Source: an uncultured Alkaliphilus sp.
GTDB taxonomy: Bacteria > Bacillota > Clostridia > Peptostreptococcales > Natronincolaceae
Length of the DNA: 64,000 nt
NCBI GenBank assembly: GCA_938074565.1
Contig: CALJEQ010000018.1
Location: 1 to 64,000 of the forward strand
Direction of reading: 5' to 3'
In this document: piece by piece, positions 47,162 through 55,559 of the stretch
Layout: each line of letters begins with the position of its first letter
How positions within the stretch are numbered: position 1 is the first letter of the stretch
Program-made: the position numbers and the translations under genes
The notes under the pieces: model-generated
What the model saw: only the letters and a program-made list of their open reading frames with translations
What the model was told of the DNA's origin: nothing
The model's database searches: none

Positions 47162-47254
47162 ATGAAAATTATTTTTATTTTATTTTTAATTATTTTATAT
47201 GCTCTACTAGATTTAACATCGAGAGAAGAAAAAAAGAAAGATCCTCAATTTTGA
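47162..47254 (+). CDS. possible 30-residue membrane peptide
   Basis: Encodes MKIIFILFLIILYALLDL, then a charged tail TSREEKKKDPQF. The single hydrophobic helix with a basic/acidic cytosolic tail has the look of a small membrane protein. The upstream TTGGTGGTGA is a modest ribosome-binding site. A strong terminator follows within 30 bases. The function is unknown. Confidence 0.5.
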   Translation: MKIIFILFLIILYALLDLTSREEKKKDPQF

Positions 47255-47279
47255 ATATATTAGTCTTCCCCTCCTCCTT

Positions 47280-47316
47280 CTATAGACCCAAAACCATCGG
47301 GTCTATAGTTTTTTTT
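47280..47316 (+). terminator. intrinsic terminator
   Basis: CTATAGACCC (47280-47289) pairs with GGGTCTATAG (47299-47308) and is followed by eight T residues. Confidence 0.9.
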
Positions 47317-47384
47317 GTTTGACGGGTTATATCTGTTAGTATAAAATAATAGAGTTAAAAATCAGCAAAAATGGAGGTTTAGAA

Positions 47385-48311
47385 ATGACATTTATTACTG
47401 TATTTAATAAAATTGCAATATTGTTTCTAATGATTGTTGTGGGATATGGAATTAAAAAGTTAGGGATTCTAAATGAAGAAATGAATAAAGGGTTGAGCAA
47501 TCTAGTACTGAAGGTAACTTTGCCAGCTATGATAATTAAATCCATGCAATTTGAATTTTCTAAAGAAGTATTATTTACAAGTTTTAAAATGATATTATTA
47601 TCATTGCTTGTTCATGGAATTGCAATACTTATTTCATATTTTGTTTACAGGTTATTAAAAGCTGAAGAAGGAAAAAAAGACATCATTCAATTTATGTTAA
47701 TATTTTCAAATGTGGGATATATGGGGTATCCTGTAATTTATGCCGTATATGGAGAAATGGGGGTATTTTATACTGCTTTATTTAATATTCCTTTTAACTT
47801 TTTAATTTGGACTTTAGGGGTAACTATAATGACAAGAAATAGAGAAGGGGGTAGCTCTAAATTAAGTTATTTTAAAGTGCTAATGAATCCAGGGATTATA
47901 TCTGTAATTCTAGGTTTTATGTTATTTTTATTTTCAGTAAAAATTCCCATTATAATGTATGAGACATTACATGTTATAGGAGAAATGACTGTACCTTTAT
48001 CAATGTTTATTATTGGTTCAATGTTAGGCGCACTGTCTATCTATGAGATATTCAATGAAAAACAATTATTTATGGTATCTGTTGTAAGGTTGTTAGTGAT
48101 TCCGATTGTTACAATGGTTGTTTTACAGGTGATGGGTTTTGAAGACATTCTTTTAGGTGTTCCGTTTTTGATAGCTGGTATGCCAGCGGCAGCCAACACA
48201 GCTGTATTTGCCTCTATGTACAATAGAGAACCCATTTTTGCATCAAAAGGTGTGTTGATTACTACATTACTATCAATGTTAACCATACCTATTTTAACAA
48301 TGTTACTCTAA
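47385..48311 (+). CDS. AEC family transporter (auxin efflux carrier-like)
   Basis: A 308-residue protein with about ten membrane helices in two five-helix halves, the AEC permease layout. Family features are the N-terminal IAILFLMIVVGYGIKKLG, the central FSNVGYMGYPV crossover and the C-terminal AGMPAAANTAVFASMYN. Bacterial members export organic acids or malate-like compounds; the substrate is unknown. The ATG follows AATGGAGGTT. Confidence 0.87.
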   Translation: MTFITVFNKIAILFLMIVVGYGIKKLGILNEEMNKGLSNLVLKVTLPAMIIKSMQFEFSKEVLFTSFKMILLSLLVHGIAILISYFVYRLLKAEEGKKDIIQFMLIFSNVGYMGYPVIYAVYGEMGVFYTALFNIPFNFLIWTLGVTIMTRNREGGSSKLSYFKVLMNPGIISVILGFMLFLFSVKIPIIMYETLHVIGEMTVPLSMFIIGSMLGALSIYEIFNEKQLFMVSVVRLLVIPIVTMVVLQVMGFEDILLGVPFLIAGMPAAANTAVFASMYNREPIFASKGVLITTLLSMLTIPILTMLL

Positions 48312-48362
48312 TAGATTTTACAAAAAAATAATAAAAAAGTATTTTGTTAATACACAAAGATG

Positions 48363-48527
48363 CTAACGGTCTTTATTTTGAAGATGATAAAATTTAAGTA
48401 TTAAATCATCTATTTTATAATTAACTTCTAATATTTTTTTCCTGTCTGTTTCATCATCTTCTAAGAAACGGCGTAGTTTAGCCTTTAATAGTTCTATCTC
48501 ACTTTTTAACTTATTAATTTCTTCCAT
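48363..48527 (-). CDS. Spo0E-like small regulatory protein
   Basis: A 54-residue coiled-coil hairpin beginning MEEINKLKSEIELLKAKL, with a second helix EVNYKIDDLILKFYHL. The pattern resembles the Spo0E aspartyl-phosphate phosphatase signature (S-x3-D followed by LI..YY), but the usual Ser is Asn here (NYKID). Spo0E proteins dephosphorylate Spo0A~P and restrain sporulation. The ATG follows AGGAGGAATTTCT. The family assignment is tentative. Confidence 0.65.
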   Translation of the reverse strand: MEEINKLKSEIELLKAKLRRFLEDDETDRKKILEVNYKIDDLILKFYHLQNKDR

Positions 48528-48711
48528 AGAAATTCCTCCTGTATATAATAGGATATAAAAAATACAGAGATTGTTCGTATCTTGTTAATAGTATTATACA
48601 CTATTTATGACTCATTAAACAATAAAATAAAGTTACAAATCCATAGTTATAATAATTTACGCCAGCACTTTATATAATGGTAATAGTATTAAATTTAAAA
48701 GAGGTGAGGGC

Positions 48712-49179
48712 ATGAATAGATTATTGGATATTATTACATTGGAAGTGATGGTAGTTATAATAGCAGCTATGCCGTTAACGGAATTAAGGGGGGCTATCCC
48801 CATTGGTGTGTCGTTGGGAATGCACCCACTACATGCAACTCTTTTAGGAATTGTGGGAAGTATGTTACCTGTTCCATTACTATTATTATATTTAAAACCT
48901 ATATTTTTATTTTTGAGGGGAACAAAACCTTTTCGTAAAATGGTTGACCGAACTGTAAAGAAAACATTACAAAAAGGTGATAAAGTAAAAAAATATACTT
49001 CGTGGGGTTTGATGATATTTGTTGCATTACCATTACCCACCACTGGGATATGGAGTGGTTGTTTAGCAGCCACGATTTTTAATATTCCTTTTAAGAATGC
49101 ATTTACAGCTATTTTACTTGGTACTACTATTTCAGGAGGAATCATGTTTGTGTTAAGTTATATTATTACATCTATCTAG
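48712..49179 (+). CDS. COG2426/small multidrug export family membrane protein
   Basis: A 155-residue membrane protein with the family pattern PLTELRGAIPIGVSLGM, a charged middle loop (FRKMVDRTVKKTLQKGDKVKK), ALPLPTTGIWSGCLAA and a C-terminal helix. Despite the Pfam name, a transport function is not demonstrated; related DedA-like proteins act in lipid or wall physiology. The ATG follows AGAGGTGAGGGC. Confidence 0.85.
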   Translation: MNRLLDIITLEVMVVIIAAMPLTELRGAIPIGVSLGMHPLHATLLGIVGSMLPVPLLLLYLKPIFLFLRGTKPFRKMVDRTVKKTLQKGDKVKKYTSWGLMIFVALPLPTTGIWSGCLAATIFNIPFKNAFTAILLGTTISGGIMFVLSYIITSI

Positions 49180-49268
49180 GGATGTAATGTAAATTAAATT
49201 TTTATAGACAGCTAAGTGTCGAAAATAAGTATATTAGAAAAAAAAGACTCATATTAATAAAAATATTG

Positions 49269-49300
49269 TTGACAGATATTACCCGTAATGATATTATAAT
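49269..49300 (+). promoter_or_regulatory. probable promoter of the SAM riboswitch-metK unit
   Basis: TTGACA (49269-49274) and TATAAT (49295-49300) are both consensus hexamers, but the spacing is 20 bp, longer than the optimal 17. The transcript would start about 20 bases before the riboswitch aptamer. Confidence 0.5.
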
Positions 49301-49326
49301 GTTAAATTAAATAAAAATCTTGATGC

Positions 49327-49468
49327 CTTATCAAGAGTGGTGGAGGGAAGGGCCCGATGATACCCGGCAACCGTAGCAATATGGTGCTAAGTCCCTCAGA
49401 ATTTTTATTCTGAAAGATGAGGTCTGTATATTTAATAATATACCTCTTCTTGATAAGGGGTTTTTTTT
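49327..49468 (+). promoter_or_regulatory. SAM-I (S-box) riboswitch with terminator
   Basis: The aptamer runs from CTTATC (49327-49332) to GATGAG (49416-49421), which form P1. The conserved core is AGAGTGGTGGAGGGA, GGGCCCGATGATACCCGGCAA (quoted in part as GCCCGATGATACCCGGCAA) and GGTGCTAAGTCCCTC. Downstream, ACCTCTT (49442-49448) and AAGGGGT (49455-49461) plus a T8 run form the terminator. AAGATGAGGT can instead pair with ACCTCTTCTT as antiterminator. SAM binding should therefore stop metK transcription. A further 280 AT-rich bases separate it from metK with no other element seen. Confidence 0.96.
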
Positions 49469-49748
49469 ATGGTCAAATAAAATCGTAAATAATGATTTGA
49501 TATTTTGTTACATTATAAAAAGTATAAATATACTTAATGCTTTTTTGTGTAGTATTTTGTATTTAAATAATGGGCATATTAGTACATAAAGAGTATTTTT
49601 GTGTTTGATTATAACAACAAGTTACTAATATCATTATATATGAGATTTTTTGATAAAATAATTTTTTAATAGTATAAAAAAACTCTATTTTTATTTATAG
49701 AGATTATTTATAAAATAAAAAACCAAAGAAAATAAAGGAGGTAAAAGA

Positions 49749-50939
49749 ATGGCAAGAAGATTATTTACTTCAGAGTCAGTAACAGAAGGACATCCAGATA
49801 AGATTTGTGACCAAATATCTGATGCAGTATTGGATGCAATATTTGAAAAAGACCCAAAAGCAAGGGTAGCATGTGAAACGAGTGTAACAACAGGTTTAGT
49901 ATTAGTGGCAGGTGAAATCACCACTAATTGTTACGTAGATATTCCAAAGGTTGTTAGAAAAACAATAGCAGAAATTGGATACGATCGTGCTAAATATGGA
50001 TTTGACTGTGAAACTTGTGCAGTATTAACAGCAATTGATGAACAATCAGCTGATATTGCAATGGGTGTAGATGAAGCCTTAGAAAGTAGAGAAGGCGATA
50101 TGAAGGATGAATTAGAAGCCATTGGTGCAGGAGATCAAGGTATTATGTTTGGTTTTGCATGTAACGAAACTCCTGAATTAATGCCATTACCTATTTCATT
50201 AGCTCATAAATTAGCAAAAAGATTATCTGATGTAAGAAAAGATGGTACGTTAAACTATTTAAGACCTGATGGTAAAACTCAGGTTACAGTAGAGTATGAA
50301 GGAGACAAGCCAGTAAGAGTCGATGCAATTGTTATTTCTACTCAACATGGTCCAGAAGTTGAACGTCCTCAAATAGAAGCAGATTTAATTAAACATGTTA
50401 TAAATGAAGTTGTACCAAGTGAATTATTAGATGAAAATACAAAGTATTACATCAACCCAACTGGTCGTTTCGTAATTGGTGGACCACAAGGGGATGCAGG
50501 TTTAACAGGAAGAAAAATTATTGTTGATACATATGGTGGTTATGCTCGTCATGGCGGTGGAGCTTTCTCTGGTAAAGATCCAACAAAAGTTGACCGTTCA
50601 GCTGCTTATGCTGCTAGATATGTTGCAAAGAACATCGTTGCAGCAGGATTAGCAGATAAGTGTGAGCTTGAATTAGCTTATGCCATTGGTGTAGCTCAAC
50701 CAGTTTCTATTTTAGTAGAAACTCATGGAACAGCTAAAATCGATGAAGAAAAAATTGCAGAATTAGTTAATAAGCACTTTGATTTAAGACCTGCTGCAAT
50801 TATTCGTGATTTAGATTTAAGAAGACCTATCTATAGACAAACAGCTGCTTATGGTCATATGGGAAGAACAGACATTGATCTACCATGGGAAAAGACTGAT
50901 AAAGCAGAAGTGTTAAGAAAAGAAGGTTTAGGTTTATAA
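49749..50939 (+). CDS. metK: S-adenosylmethionine synthetase
   Basis: MetK makes SAM from methionine and ATP. It is 396 residues. Motifs are [20 protein letters not shown] at the N-terminus, [12 protein letters not shown], and the P-loop-like [18 protein letters not shown]. The ATG is behind AAAGGAGGTAAAAGA. It is controlled by the SAM-I riboswitch upstream, giving end-product feedback. Confidence 0.98.
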   Translation: MARRLFTSESVTEGHPDKICDQISDAVLDAIFEKDPKARVACETSVTTGLVLVAGEITTNCYVDIPKVVRKTIAEIGYDRAKYGFDCETCAVLTAIDEQSADIAMGVDEALESREGDMKDELEAIGAGDQGIMFGFACNETPELMPLPISLAHKLAKRLSDVRKDGTLNYLRPDGKTQVTVEYEGDKPVRVDAIVISTQHGPEVERPQIEADLIKHVINEVVPSELLDENTKYYINPTGRFVIGGPQGDAGLTGRKIIVDTYGGYARHGGGAFSGKDPTKVDRSAAYAARYVAKNIVAAGLADKCELELAYAIGVAQPVSILVETHGTAKIDEEKIAELVNKHFDLRPAAIIRDLDLRRPIYRQTAAYGHMGRTDIDLPWEKTDKAEVLRKEGLGL

Positions 50940-50948
50940 GAAATATCT

Positions 50949-50982
50949 AAAAGACCCATTTGTGAAAGCAGATGGGTTTTTT
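50949..50982 (+). terminator. terminator after metK
   Basis: AAAAGACCCATTTG and CAGATGGGTTTTTT (50949-50982) pair around a short loop. Confidence 0.85.
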
Positions 50983-51092
50983 ATTTGAAAAAAATGAACA
51001 TCCTAAGTTTTGTACAAAAGACAAAAATTTTATTAGTACATTTTATGATATAATATTTGTATAATTTTTTTGTATCAGTGGGGTGAGATAGA

Positions 51093-53324
51093 TTGATAGA
51101 ACTAGAGGGTAGGCTAGAAGAAATAATATACCAAAATGAGTCTAATGGCTATACCGTGGGAATCTTGTCTACAGAAGATGAAGAAATTACCATAGTAGGG
51201 GTGTTACCCGCCTTAAGGGAAGGGGAAGACCTTAAAGTTAAGGGAAAATGGACAGTGCATCCCAATTATGGTAGGCAATTGGAAATACAAGAGTATCGCC
51301 CTGTACAACCTTCTACTACAAAGGGAATGATTAGCTACCTTTCATCGGGGATAATACATGGAATAGGGGAGAAAATGGCAAAGCGAATTGTAGACCTCTT
51401 TGGTTCTGAAACCTTTGAGATTATGCAACATCAACCCCATCGTTTACGAGAAGTTTCTGGAATAGGAGAAGCAAAAGCAGAGGCAATTGCAGAAGCTTTT
51501 AAAGAACAGTGGGAGCTAAGGGATATTATATTGTTTTTATCCCAGTATGGGATAACCCCTAATTATGCAGTTAAAATTTACAAGAAATATGGGGAAAAAA
51601 CCATTGCCACTATACAAGAAAACCCCTATCGTTTAGCTGATGATATTTGGGGCATCGGGTTTAAGAAGGCAGATGAAATAGGAAAGACTATGGGCATATC
51701 TTCTAATTCAAAATATAGAATACATGCTGCCACAAAATATATATTAAATTGTCTTCATTTAGAGGGGCATACCTATGCACCGAAACAATTGTTAGTGGAA
51801 AAAACATGTCAGTTACTAAATGGCACATCAGATGAAATAGAAGATGCTATACAACATTTAGCATTGGAACAAAAGATTCATCTTGAAAAATACCAAAATC
51901 AACTTAATGTTTATTCATTACCCTACTATTATGCAGAAACTAATACTTGTAATAAGTTAATACAGTTATCACAAGTAGTGGTGAAACCTCTAAGTGTTAA
52001 TTTGGAAGAGGAAATAAAGAGTTTAGCACAGGAAGAAAACATTCATTTAGCAATGAATCAAAAAGAAGCTCTTCGTCAGGCATTGGAAAATGGAATTTTA
52101 GTAATAACTGGTGGGCCAGGTACGGGGAAAACAACTACAATTAACTCATTAATTAAAACCTTCCAAAAACAAAAACTGAAAATACTTTTAGCAGCTCCCA
52201 CGGGTAGAGCTTCTAAAAGAATGACAGAGGCAACGGGGATGGAAGCAAAAACAATACATCGTCTTCTAGAACTGGGTTATTCAGAAGAGGAAGAGGAAAT
52301 GAATTTTCAACGAAATGAAGAGGACCCATTGGATGCAGATGTAATTATTGTAGATGAAGTATCTATGGTGGATATTCTTTTGATGAACAGTCTTCTAAAA
52401 GCAATTTCATTGGGGACTAGACTGATATTAGTAGGGGATGTAGACCAACTTCCATCGGTGGGTGCAGGTAATGTATTAAAGGATATTATAGATAGTAATA
52501 TTGTAAAGGTTGTGATGTTAACAGAGATTTTTCGACAAGCGCAGGAGAGTATGATTATTATTAATGCCCATAAAATAAATAAAGGGGAATTTCCTCAATC
52601 TAACGTTAAGGATAAAGATTTCTTTTTTATTACACGGAACAAAAAAGAAGATATTTTAGAGACTTTAGTAGAATTGGTAAAGGAACGTTTACCAAAACAC
52701 TATCAATTTGATGCTATAAAGGATATACAAATTTTATCACCAATGAAAAAGGGTGAAGTGGGGACTATTAACCTAAATAAAGCATTGCAACATAGCTTAA
52801 ATCCTCCTATAAAGTGGAAGTCAGAAAAGGAATATCGTGACAAAACCTTTAGAGTTGGGGATAAAGTAATGCAAATAAAAAACAATTACACATTAAAATG
52901 GTATACTATAGAGTCTAACTCTACAGATATTCAGGGTGAAGGTGTTTTTAATGGCGACATTGGGTATGTTCATTCTATAGAACATAATCATCAAGAGGTA
53001 ACAGTATGTTTTGATGAAAATCGTTTAGTGGTATATAATTTTACCCAATTAGATGAACTGGAACTGGCGTATAGCGTTACTGTGCATAAAAGTCAAGGAA
53101 GTGAGTTTCCAGTGGTGGTAATGCCAATTACTTGGGGGCCACCAATGTTACTGACACGAAATCTTCTCTATACAGCTGTTACAAGAGCTAAAAATTTGGT
53201 GGTTTTAGTAGGCACAGAAAATTATTTAAACCAAATGATACAAAACAATAAAATTGTTGAAAGGTATTCAGGATTAGGGTATCGTTTAAAGAAATATTTT
53301 GATTTCCAGAATGGAATTGAATAA
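51093..53324 (+). CDS. recD2: RecD2-type ATP-dependent DNA helicase
   Basis: A 743-residue SF1B 5'-3' helicase acting without RecBC, implicated in repair and fork stability. There is an N-terminal OB-like and HhH region (GIIHGIGEKMAKRIVDLFG, LREVSGIGEAKAEAI). Walker A is TGGPGTGKTTTINSL, Walker B is VIIVDEVSMVD, motif III is LVGDVDQLPSVGAGNV, and the C-terminal motif is VHKSQGSEFPVVV. The start is TTG behind GTGGGGTGAGA. It overlaps the region upstream of comF, with which it is often linked. Confidence 0.94.
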   Translation: MIELEGRLEEIIYQNESNGYTVGILSTEDEEITIVGVLPALREGEDLKVKGKWTVHPNYGRQLEIQEYRPVQPSTTKGMISYLSSGIIHGIGEKMAKRIVDLFGSETFEIMQHQPHRLREVSGIGEAKAEAIAEAFKEQWELRDIILFLSQYGITPNYAVKIYKKYGEKTIATIQENPYRLADDIWGIGFKKADEIGKTMGISSNSKYRIHAATKYILNCLHLEGHTYAPKQLLVEKTCQLLNGTSDEIEDAIQHLALEQKIHLEKYQNQLNVYSLPYYYAETNTCNKLIQLSQVVVKPLSVNLEEEIKSLAQEENIHLAMNQKEALRQALENGILVITGGPGTGKTTTINSLIKTFQKQKLKILLAAPTGRASKRMTEATGMEAKTIHRLLELGYSEEEEEMNFQRNEEDPLDADVIIVDEVSMVDILLMNSLLKAISLGTRLILVGDVDQLPSVGAGNVLKDIIDSNIVKVVMLTEIFRQAQESMIIINAHKINKGEFPQSNVKDKDFFFITRNKKEDILETLVELVKERLPKHYQFDAIKDIQILSPMKKGEVGTINLNKALQHSLNPPIKWKSEKEYRDKTFRVGDKVMQIKNNYTLKWYTIESNSTDIQGEGVFNGDIGYVHSIEHNHQEVTVCFDENRLVVYNFTQLDELELAYSVTVHKSQGSEFPVVVMPITWGPPMLLTRNLLYTAVTRAKNLVVLVGTENYLNQMIQNNKIVERYSGLGYRLKKYFDFQNGIE

Positions 53325-53400
53325 AAAAGAGGAATACTGTGTAAAAGATAGAAATAAAGGTATAAATAATTTAATATGTTCTTTTATAAGTAGGAGGACT

Positions 53401-54117
53401 ATGGTAATTAATAGTATACGAGATTACTTTAATGCATTTTTTGAATTGATTTTTCCTTCTTACTGTACTTGTATCATTTGTAAAAATAAATATGGTTTAG
53501 GCAATTATGGTATTTGTAAAGATTGTCTAGACAAAATCAAGTTTATTGGGAATGGTAGGTGGCTACAGTCAGCGGATATATGGGATGGTATTTCCTGTAG
53601 GATGTTTTCAGTTGTTGAATATCAAGGGGAAATAAGAAAACTTGTATATCGTTTAAAATATAGTTATGAAACTTATCTTGCTAGAGAAATGGCAAAAATG
53701 ATGGTGGATTATATGGATGCTGAAGGACTAAAAGGAGATATGATAATCCCTGTACCTCTATATAAAAGTAGAGAAAGGGAAAGGGGTTTTAATCAAGCTA
53801 ATTTACTGGCTAAATATATTTCTAAGGGAAAAGGAATACCCTACAGTGGCAACAACTTGGTTCGTACTAAAAATACTACAGTAATGCATCAATTAAGTAA
53901 GAGACAAAGAAGAGATAACGTAAATAATGCATTTAGCTTGACATCACCCAAGAATATAGTTGGCTTAGAAGTAATTTTAGTAGATGATATATTAACAACA
54001 GGGGCTACGGTAGAGGCATGTCTTAAAACATTGTTAGAGGCTGGTGCAGTTTCGGTTACAGTAATTACTTTTACTAAGGTAAGTCAAGAACAATTAATTA
54101 TCATCGATGAAGAGTAA
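53401..54117 (+). CDS. comF: ComF family amidophosphoribosyltransferase-like protein
   Basis: About 238 residues from the ATG at 53401 behind GTAGGAGGACT; a longer frame into recD2 has no site. An N-terminal zinc-ribbon-like region (CTCIICKNKYG, GICKDC) precedes a phosphoribosyltransferase domain with the PRPP motif VILVDDILTTGATVEAC and VPLYKSRERERGFNQA. ComFC in Bacillus is needed for DNA uptake during transformation, and it precedes yvyF-flgM, as here. Confidence 0.9.
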   Translation: MVINSIRDYFNAFFELIFPSYCTCIICKNKYGLGNYGICKDCLDKIKFIGNGRWLQSADIWDGISCRMFSVVEYQGEIRKLVYRLKYSYETYLAREMAKMMVDYMDAEGLKGDMIIPVPLYKSRERERGFNQANLLAKYISKGKGIPYSGNNLVRTKNTTVMHQLSKRQRRDNVNNAFSLTSPKNIVGLEVILVDDILTTGATVEACLKTLLEAGAVSVTVITFTKVSQEQLIIIDEE

Positions 54118-54234
54118 GTGAAGTGGTTAGCTGTTATAAACTATTTAAAAATAAATCTAATAAAGAACAATATAACCTATTATAAATTAATTTTTTATTT
54201 ATATAACTTCAATCTTATGTAAGGGGGTTTTGAT

Positions 54235-54651
54235 ATGGAATTACGTAATTGTACAAAATGTGGTAGAGCCTTTGCATATACAGGTAATGATATTTGTTCC
54301 CGTTGTGCAAGTGACACCGAAAATGATTTTAAAAAGGTTAAGGAATATTTATATGATCATCCAGGAGCTACTGTAACAGAAGTCTCTGAAGGAACAGGTG
54401 TGAGTGAAAAACAAATTCTAAGATATTTAAGGGAGAGTAGAATAGAAATTAGAGAGGAAGACAACTGTCTACTTCACTGTGAAAGATGTGAAAAGTCAAT
54501 TAGATCTGGTCGCTTTTGTGATAGTTGCGTTGCTGAAATTAAAAAGCAGTTTGGAAGTGTTATTAAACCTCAACAAGAAGTGCAATTAAAAGAAAAGCAA
54601 AGGACAACGACTAAGATGCATATTGCTAGTATGAGAAAAAATCAAAAATAA
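54235..54651 (+). CDS. yvyF: YvyF-like flagellar operon protein
   Basis: A 138-residue protein with two zinc-finger-like clusters (CTKCGRAF...CSRC and CERCEKSI...CDSC) around a small helical DNA-binding-like domain (ATVTEVSEGTGVSEKQILRYL). It matches the TIGR03826-type family encoded between comF and flgM in Bacillus. The exact function is unclear, probably flagellar regulation. Confidence 0.88.
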   Translation: MELRNCTKCGRAFAYTGNDICSRCASDTENDFKKVKEYLYDHPGATVTEVSEGTGVSEKQILRYLRESRIEIREEDNCLLHCERCEKSIRSGRFCDSCVAEIKKQFGSVIKPQQEVQLKEKQRTTTKMHIASMRKNQK

Positions 54652-54654
54652 TGT

Positions 54655-54681
54655 TAAGAAACATCTCATTTATGCCGATAC
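54655..54681 (+). promoter_or_regulatory. sigma-D-type promoter of flgM
   Basis: TAAG (54655-54658), 15 bases, GCCGATAC (54674-54681): a near-perfect sigma-D promoter placed 42 bases before flgM. It would let active sigma-D transcribe its own inhibitor and the filament genes behind it. Confidence 0.8.
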
Positions 54682-54722
54682 TAATATTAGAAAATAAATC
54701 GGATAAGTTGAGGTGTTTTTTT

Positions 54723-55016
54723 ATGAAAATTTATAATAATCCTAATGTTACAAAGGCTATGAATATATATAACTCTTCAAAGAAGAATTCTACAGAAGCT
54801 ACAACAAAAATTAATCAAGCAAAAGATCAATTGCAACTGTCTGAAAATGCCAAAGAGTTTCAAATTGCAATGAAGGCATTTAAAGATTTACCAGATATTA
54901 GAGAATCAAAAGTATCTGAATTAAGACAAAAGATACAACAAGGGACTTATAATGTTTCTGGAAAAGAAGTAGCAGATAAAATTCTAGCCAACCTTCATAT
55001 TGATCAGAAAATATAG
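54723..55016 (+). CDS. flgM: anti-sigma-D factor FlgM
   Basis: About 97 residues from the ATG at 54723 behind TGAGGTG; the longer frame starts inside the sigma-D promoter and cannot be the native one. The N-terminus is disordered and polar. The C-terminal helices KVSELRQKIQQGTYNVSGKE and VADKILANL are the sigma-28 binding region. FlgM holds sigma-D inactive until hook completion allows its secretion. Confidence 0.92.
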   Translation: MKIYNNPNVTKAMNIYNSSKKNSTEATTKINQAKDQLQLSENAKEFQIAMKAFKDLPDIRESKVSELRQKIQQGTYNVSGKEVADKILANLHIDQKI

Positions 55017-55047
55017 CATACGGAGGAAGGAATACAGAGGTGAGTTT

Positions 55048-55545
55048 ATGATAAAAGCCATTGAACAGCTAAAGGAAACCTTAATACATGAAAAAAATAT
55101 GTATGAAGAAATTTTGAAACTAGAAAAGGAAAAAACATTGGTAATTCGCAAGGGTAAAGTTAAAGAACTTGAGTCAATGACAAAAAAAGAACAACAATAT
55201 CTTATGAAAATGGGAACCTTTGAAAGAATTAGAAGATCTGTTTTTATTAATACAGCAGAACTATTAGGAATAGAGGAACTTAATAGTCTTTCTGAATTTC
55301 TACTTTACCTTGAAGATGAAGAAGTTATTAATGAAATTGATGAATTACGCAATGATATACTTAAAATAATAGAGGACATTAAACAAGTTAATGAACTTAA
55401 TGAAAAACTGATGGAGCAACATCTAGATTATATACATCTTAATATAGAGTTAATGACCAATCAAGTGCAAGATGGTAATCATTATGGAAATAAAGCTCAA
55501 GGTAAAGACAAAACTAAAACACATTTATTTGACGCCAAAATATAA
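55048..55545 (+). CDS. flgN: FlgN family chaperone
   Basis: About 165 residues from the ATG at 55048 behind CAGAGGTGAG. It is an all-helical coiled-coil protein (LKETLIHEKNMYEEILKLE, LVIRKGKVKELESMTKKEQ) with the FlgN pattern. It chaperones the hook-filament junction proteins FlgK and FlgL, encoded next. Confidence 0.88.
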   Translation: MIKAIEQLKETLIHEKNMYEEILKLEKEKTLVIRKGKVKELESMTKKEQQYLMKMGTFERIRRSVFINTAELLGIEELNSLSEFLLYLEDEEVINEIDELRNDILKIIEDIKQVNELNEKLMEQHLDYIHLNIELMTNQVQDGNHYGNKAQGKDKTKTHLFDAKI

Positions 55546-55559
55546 GAAGGAGGGTTAAA

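Noticed and set aside
48657-49145. 162-codon minus-strand frame opposite the COG2426 gene
   Set aside because: The plus-strand protein has clear family motifs and a good ribosome-binding site. The minus frame has neither.
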